DNA of 64,000 nucleotides, from contig JAJEKV010000130.1 in NCBI GenBank assembly GCA_021234155.1, forward strand, positions 1,097,962-1,161,961. Reading direction: 5' to 3'. Under the pieces are notes generated by a model. That model was not told the DNA's origin. It worked only from the letters and a program-made list of their open reading frames with translations, and searched no databases. Position 1 is the first letter of the stretch. The number at the start of each line of letters is the position of its first letter. The translations under genes and the position numbers were made by a program. Source of the stretch: Isoetes taiwanensis. Its lineage: Eukaryota > Streptophyta > Lycopodiopsida > Isoetales > Isoetaceae. Positions 60,341-64,000 of this stretch are shown here, one piece after another.

Positions 60341-60870
60341 GATGGCCGTGAGTCCACCGATGGGCCTTCCACAACAAACACCCTATTTGCCAGCCCATGC
60401 ACTGCTTCTTTGCACCGTGCCAACATGCATGCAGGACGAGTCAGACTTAGGAGCCATTCTTTTGCTCTTCCAGTTGGTTACCTGCACTCGCCAACATAGT
60501 ATAACAGCCCCTGCTTTACCGCTAAGTGTGAAACAGCCGCTTGTGGTCTGGTTCTCGTGACAAACCAGAGTGGGCCTCTTTTCTTTTTTTGTTGTTTGGT
60601 CGGTAGGTAAAAGCGCACAAAGAGGCTTCTCTTGCTGGGTCTTCCGTGCTCTTCCAAAAAGCCAAGCGTTTCGGAAGGCTACGCTACTACTCGCTCGAGT
60701 AGGCGTTCAAGTCTTGTTGCACTTTCTTTCGTAGTTCTAAAGAAATATTACCAGCCCATTTGCATCGTAGGTCGGATCTGGGAGTATCTCCTGGCTTTGG
60801 CTGCGAAGCCCTCCTTTTTCTTTGCAATACTGAAATACCAGCCGAGAAATTCTATACCCAGCCCACATGA
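60340..60870. other. Possible organelle-derived (mitochondrial-like) segment
   Basis: This stretch is visibly richer in GC than its surroundings. It contains GCTACTACTCGCTCGAGTAG, GCGTTCAAGTCTTGTTGCAC and TTTCTTTCGTAGTTCTAAAG, wording reminiscent of plant mitochondrial intergenic DNA. No organelle gene was recognised, so this is an impression only. Confidence 0.2.
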
Positions 60871-63800
60871 ACTCTGAACCCGAGCCATCCCAATACGTTT
60901 TCATTTTCAATGCAAGATCGCTTTATTTCAAGATGTAGGGTATTTATTATTGCCAGAATTCTGGTATGAGGAGCATACGTTGATATTGCAGGTAAATCTC
61001 ACTGCCAAAAGCTTGCGCTTATAATTCAATGAATCTACACAGAGAAAATCCTAATAAGTAGATATTATGGTTTCAAATTTCCGCCGCCAGACAACCTCGT
61101 GAAGTCCTTAGCCAGCCTTTGTTCGACTTCGCTTTCCGCCAGTAACACTTGTGCAATGCAGCATGTCTGATATTAAAAACTGGATGAATTATTCTGCGCA
61201 ACGGAGCGCCGCCCCTTTTTCCTGCCTTTACCTCTATAAAATTGCCATTTTGGGTAAAATTGCAGGTAGACGGGCTTCCTACCGCTTTGATTTATTATCG
61301 GGTACCAATTTCTACGCCTAAACTCCTACAGCCCTAATTTCCAGAGTGCGTCTTATGGCACTTTCCAGCCTTGCGATGGGTTGAACTGAGAGTAAAGGTA
61401 AACCTGTGATGGAAAGAGGCTAGATTTGCGTACTCAGCGCCAAAATGAGAAGGCTGCTTTTACATAAGTAGAAAAACTCTCATTTTCTTGCTTCTAAGCA
61501 GACGGACGATTGCTGTTGGGCTTTGCAGATATCTAATGCAAATACCATATTGCTGAGGCCGCGCATTCTAGAAGTCTGGCCAGATCTATGGGTTATGTTA
61601 GATATTGGGCGACCGTGAAGTGCTAATTTGTCGTATTGAGTTTTATTTTCACCATGCATACACTCTTTGGTCACCGCAAGATGCCCTGGCTCAGTGTTCC
61701 TTGTCATACCCCGCGTTTTCCATCTCTTCAGCGTGCAGCCTTACATTAAAAGCTTTTTGTTTCTAGAAAATGAAAAGAATACTTAATTTCTAACTTAATC
61801 CCATGATGCAGCATAAAGGTGCCGAGGAGGAAGTATGGCGCAAGTTTATAAGGAGGAAGAAAGAAAGTTTATATCGCCCTTGTTAGAAATCCCAATTCAC
61901 TGTCAAGGTTGTGGCCATGAAATGACTTTTGCCAGGGTTGAAGGCCAATGCGCCCAACTCTCATCTTTTAAAAACCCGTGCCAGCTCGGCGTTGAGTTTT
62001 AAGATCCTATGCTAGTTTGTTAGTTGGACCGCATAGAAGAGAGAACCCATATGAATCCCTGCCTAAAAATAGAAACGCATTTCTAGCAATTAAATCCAGC
62101 GGCGTGAAAGTGATAGTTGCGTCCTTTTATCCGGTGATAAAGCATGTTCTTTTTATCAAGAATGTTAGATATTCCTTCACATTTCCAAAAGGCTGCGCAT
62201 GACCTACAAAACAGAACCCAAGTCCACACCAAACACTTTTGTGGTGCCATAGAATGTGGATTATAGAATTTATTCTTTTCATTGCAAAATATCTGCCACG
62301 ACCACATACAAACACATTTCCATAAATATATGCCTAAATGTGCGTCATGTGTGGCTATCCGAAGCCGATTCATTTTAGGATATGGTCCAACCACCATCTT
62401 CTTTTTGCGAATAGAAAACCTTAACACTAGAGTCGCAGACAGATGAACGCAACCAGAAAAGGTATCGGTACCTGTTTGCTTCTTAAATTCATATAAATCA
62501 AAGGTTCAATTAACTACCAAACCCTTCTTTATATGTTATTATGTGCTAAATTAAGCATTGGTAATGTGGGAAAAATACCTAAAAACTATTGGTCCCCATT
62601 CATATGAGCCATTACATCTTCTAGGTAGAAACCCGTATGCGCTTCTGTGTCCGCCGTCGCTAGTTATTGTTTAGATAAAGCAAAACCCGGTAAAGACACC
62701 TTTATATTTTTTCTGGTCATTTTGCATTTTCACACCCAGCTGGTGGAGAGGGCAATATTTAAAACCGCGACCTTCAATCCGGGAGGTCCCGTAGAAGGGA
62801 GATAGGGCTGCTCTGAATATGACAGTGGTCAAACTGCTGTTTTGTCTTCAGGAAATCAATGGTCTGGCTCGCTCCCAAACCCAAATCTCAACCTCTTTTA
62901 GCAGGAAACGAATTCCGACCCGTGTACCCTGAATATAAGTATTAGGACAACTTGCTTTTTATCTAAGAAATGTCCATTAGCCTTAGACACAGAGGCTAGT
63001 TCTTGATTTTAGTTTTTCTACCTGGCGCTGAATGATGTAACTGCGGTCTATAGAGCAAAAACGATCCAAAAGTCATCCTCAAAAATCATATTATGAAAGG
63101 CTACCATGATAAGGAATCACCCCAAAACAAACACTTAAAAAGTACATGCTGGTTTTCAAGAAATCAAGAAAGGTTCAGATACCTCGAGACCATTACCGTC
63201 CACCTTTCTTTTTAAAATTAAGAACTCTCATTGCACTTTCACTCTACTTAATTATGATATATACTCACAGATACCTTATTCACAAAAAATAATCAATGCC
63301 CCTCATCTTGAGGTTTGGTGTTACTAAACTATCATTCGTTATTCCGCGCGAGGTAAATGCTCCATGGATTATAACCTACGTATCGTAGGAAATCCTAAAC
63401 TTTGTATTTTATCTCTCGTTATGGGAAGCAATGTGAATAAAACAAATATAAAAGCCAGAACTATGAAAAATAAAGATAGATCATGAGGTTCTTCTATAAC
63501 CCATTTTGGGGTTCCTCGCGGACGCCAAAAATTTCTTCCTTCCTGAGATTGCTGGTCCATATGGTTTATGATTATTCAAGCAGTTTAACATCCTCTCTAT
63601 CTAATCAGCCGTCGCTGTAGAATTGCATTTTTATTTAATGGTAAAGTTAGCTATTGCCAACCGTAACCTATATGAATCTCCAGCCACCCTTCCTAAAAAT
63701 CTTTCATATATATGCGAAAATCGTTTGTTATCATTGTATAAGTGACACAAATGAATAATAAATGGCACTGGTAATCATAATTTTATGATTTCGAATCGGC

Positions 63801-64000
63801 ACTAATTGTTAATTGTGAACTGAAGCAATGGTCCACGCCCACTATATATTCAAATCTTGCTACATAGCAGTATTGCTATTTTTAAATAATCAGCCTGAGA
63901 TCTATGTTGCTAATGAAGCTTGAACCTTATAAAAAATTACAGTTCATCATGAAAGACAAGCTAAATTAGTAATACGTAACTGAACGGGGCGTACATTGAT
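60871..64000. other. AT-rich intergenic, no gene seen
   Basis: Only short frames, including a 63-codon one with a membrane-like stretch at 63369-63560 (minus). There is no supporting context. Confidence 0.45.

Noticed and set aside
1-64000. CRISPR arrays, rRNA genes, bacterial operons
   Set aside because: No spaced direct-repeat array, rRNA sequence or operon-like gene packing seen; the window is eukaryotic.

Overview
The window looks like nuclear DNA of a land plant with a large, repeat-dominated genome. It has plant-type kinase, pentatricopeptide-repeat (PPR) and L1-type LINE sequences, CACTA and Helitron-like ends, long AT-rich gene-free stretches, and nothing bacterial. The PPR wording and the mix of Helitrons, a HUH-type Rep remnant and a DIRS-like gag would suit a fern, another seed-free vascular plant or a gymnosperm; this is a weak inference.

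Layout. (1) 1-1295, minus: the only clearly intact gene, a protein kinase with a ~230-residue helical N-terminal region, cut by the window edge. Its first ~200 bp plus upstream DNA recur at 3864-4379. (2) 4340-5940: a Helitron-like 3' end, a CACTA-type terminus with subterminal repeats, a broken transposase-like N-terminus, a tetranucleotide microsatellite and a broken SET-domain-like fragment. (3) ~6040-15540: a decayed L1-type LINE whose reverse transcriptase is split by a 3.3-kb Helitron-like insertion (10385-13696). (4) 16.9-19.2 kb: a decayed HUH Rep-like gene (Replitron type, minus strand). (5) 19.9-20.45 kb: an uncharacterised membrane-protein gene with one stop. (6) 20925-26388: a candidate Helitron carrying a PPR pseudogene and a gag-like exon. 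(7) 28-36 kb: LINE tails and an endonuclease remnant, a foldback element, a purine-core Helitron, a Ty3/gypsy-like gag remnant and an unknown exon. (8) 36-64 kb: mostly unrecognisable AT-rich DNA with two more purine-core Helitrons and one orphan pyrimidine tract.

Main result. Reading the repeats together gives a Helitron-like family. The 5' end resembles TCTTATATTATAATGTTTTA, followed ~20 bp later by AGCCCTAATTTGAATGGCTA. The 3' end is a small hairpin followed ~8-12 nt later by CTAG. Most ends sit between host A and T. Three members (32081-33635 plus, 46888-48121 minus, 55586-57421 plus) have a core that is almost pure purine on the element's own strand for over 1 kb, punctuated by GGGCATGG-like words. 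Other members carry gene fragments or sit inside the LINE. No Helitron Rep/helicase protein is visible, so all would be non-autonomous.

The genes do not form a pathway. The window is one host gene beside layers of nested, decayed transposons that captured and broke host exons.
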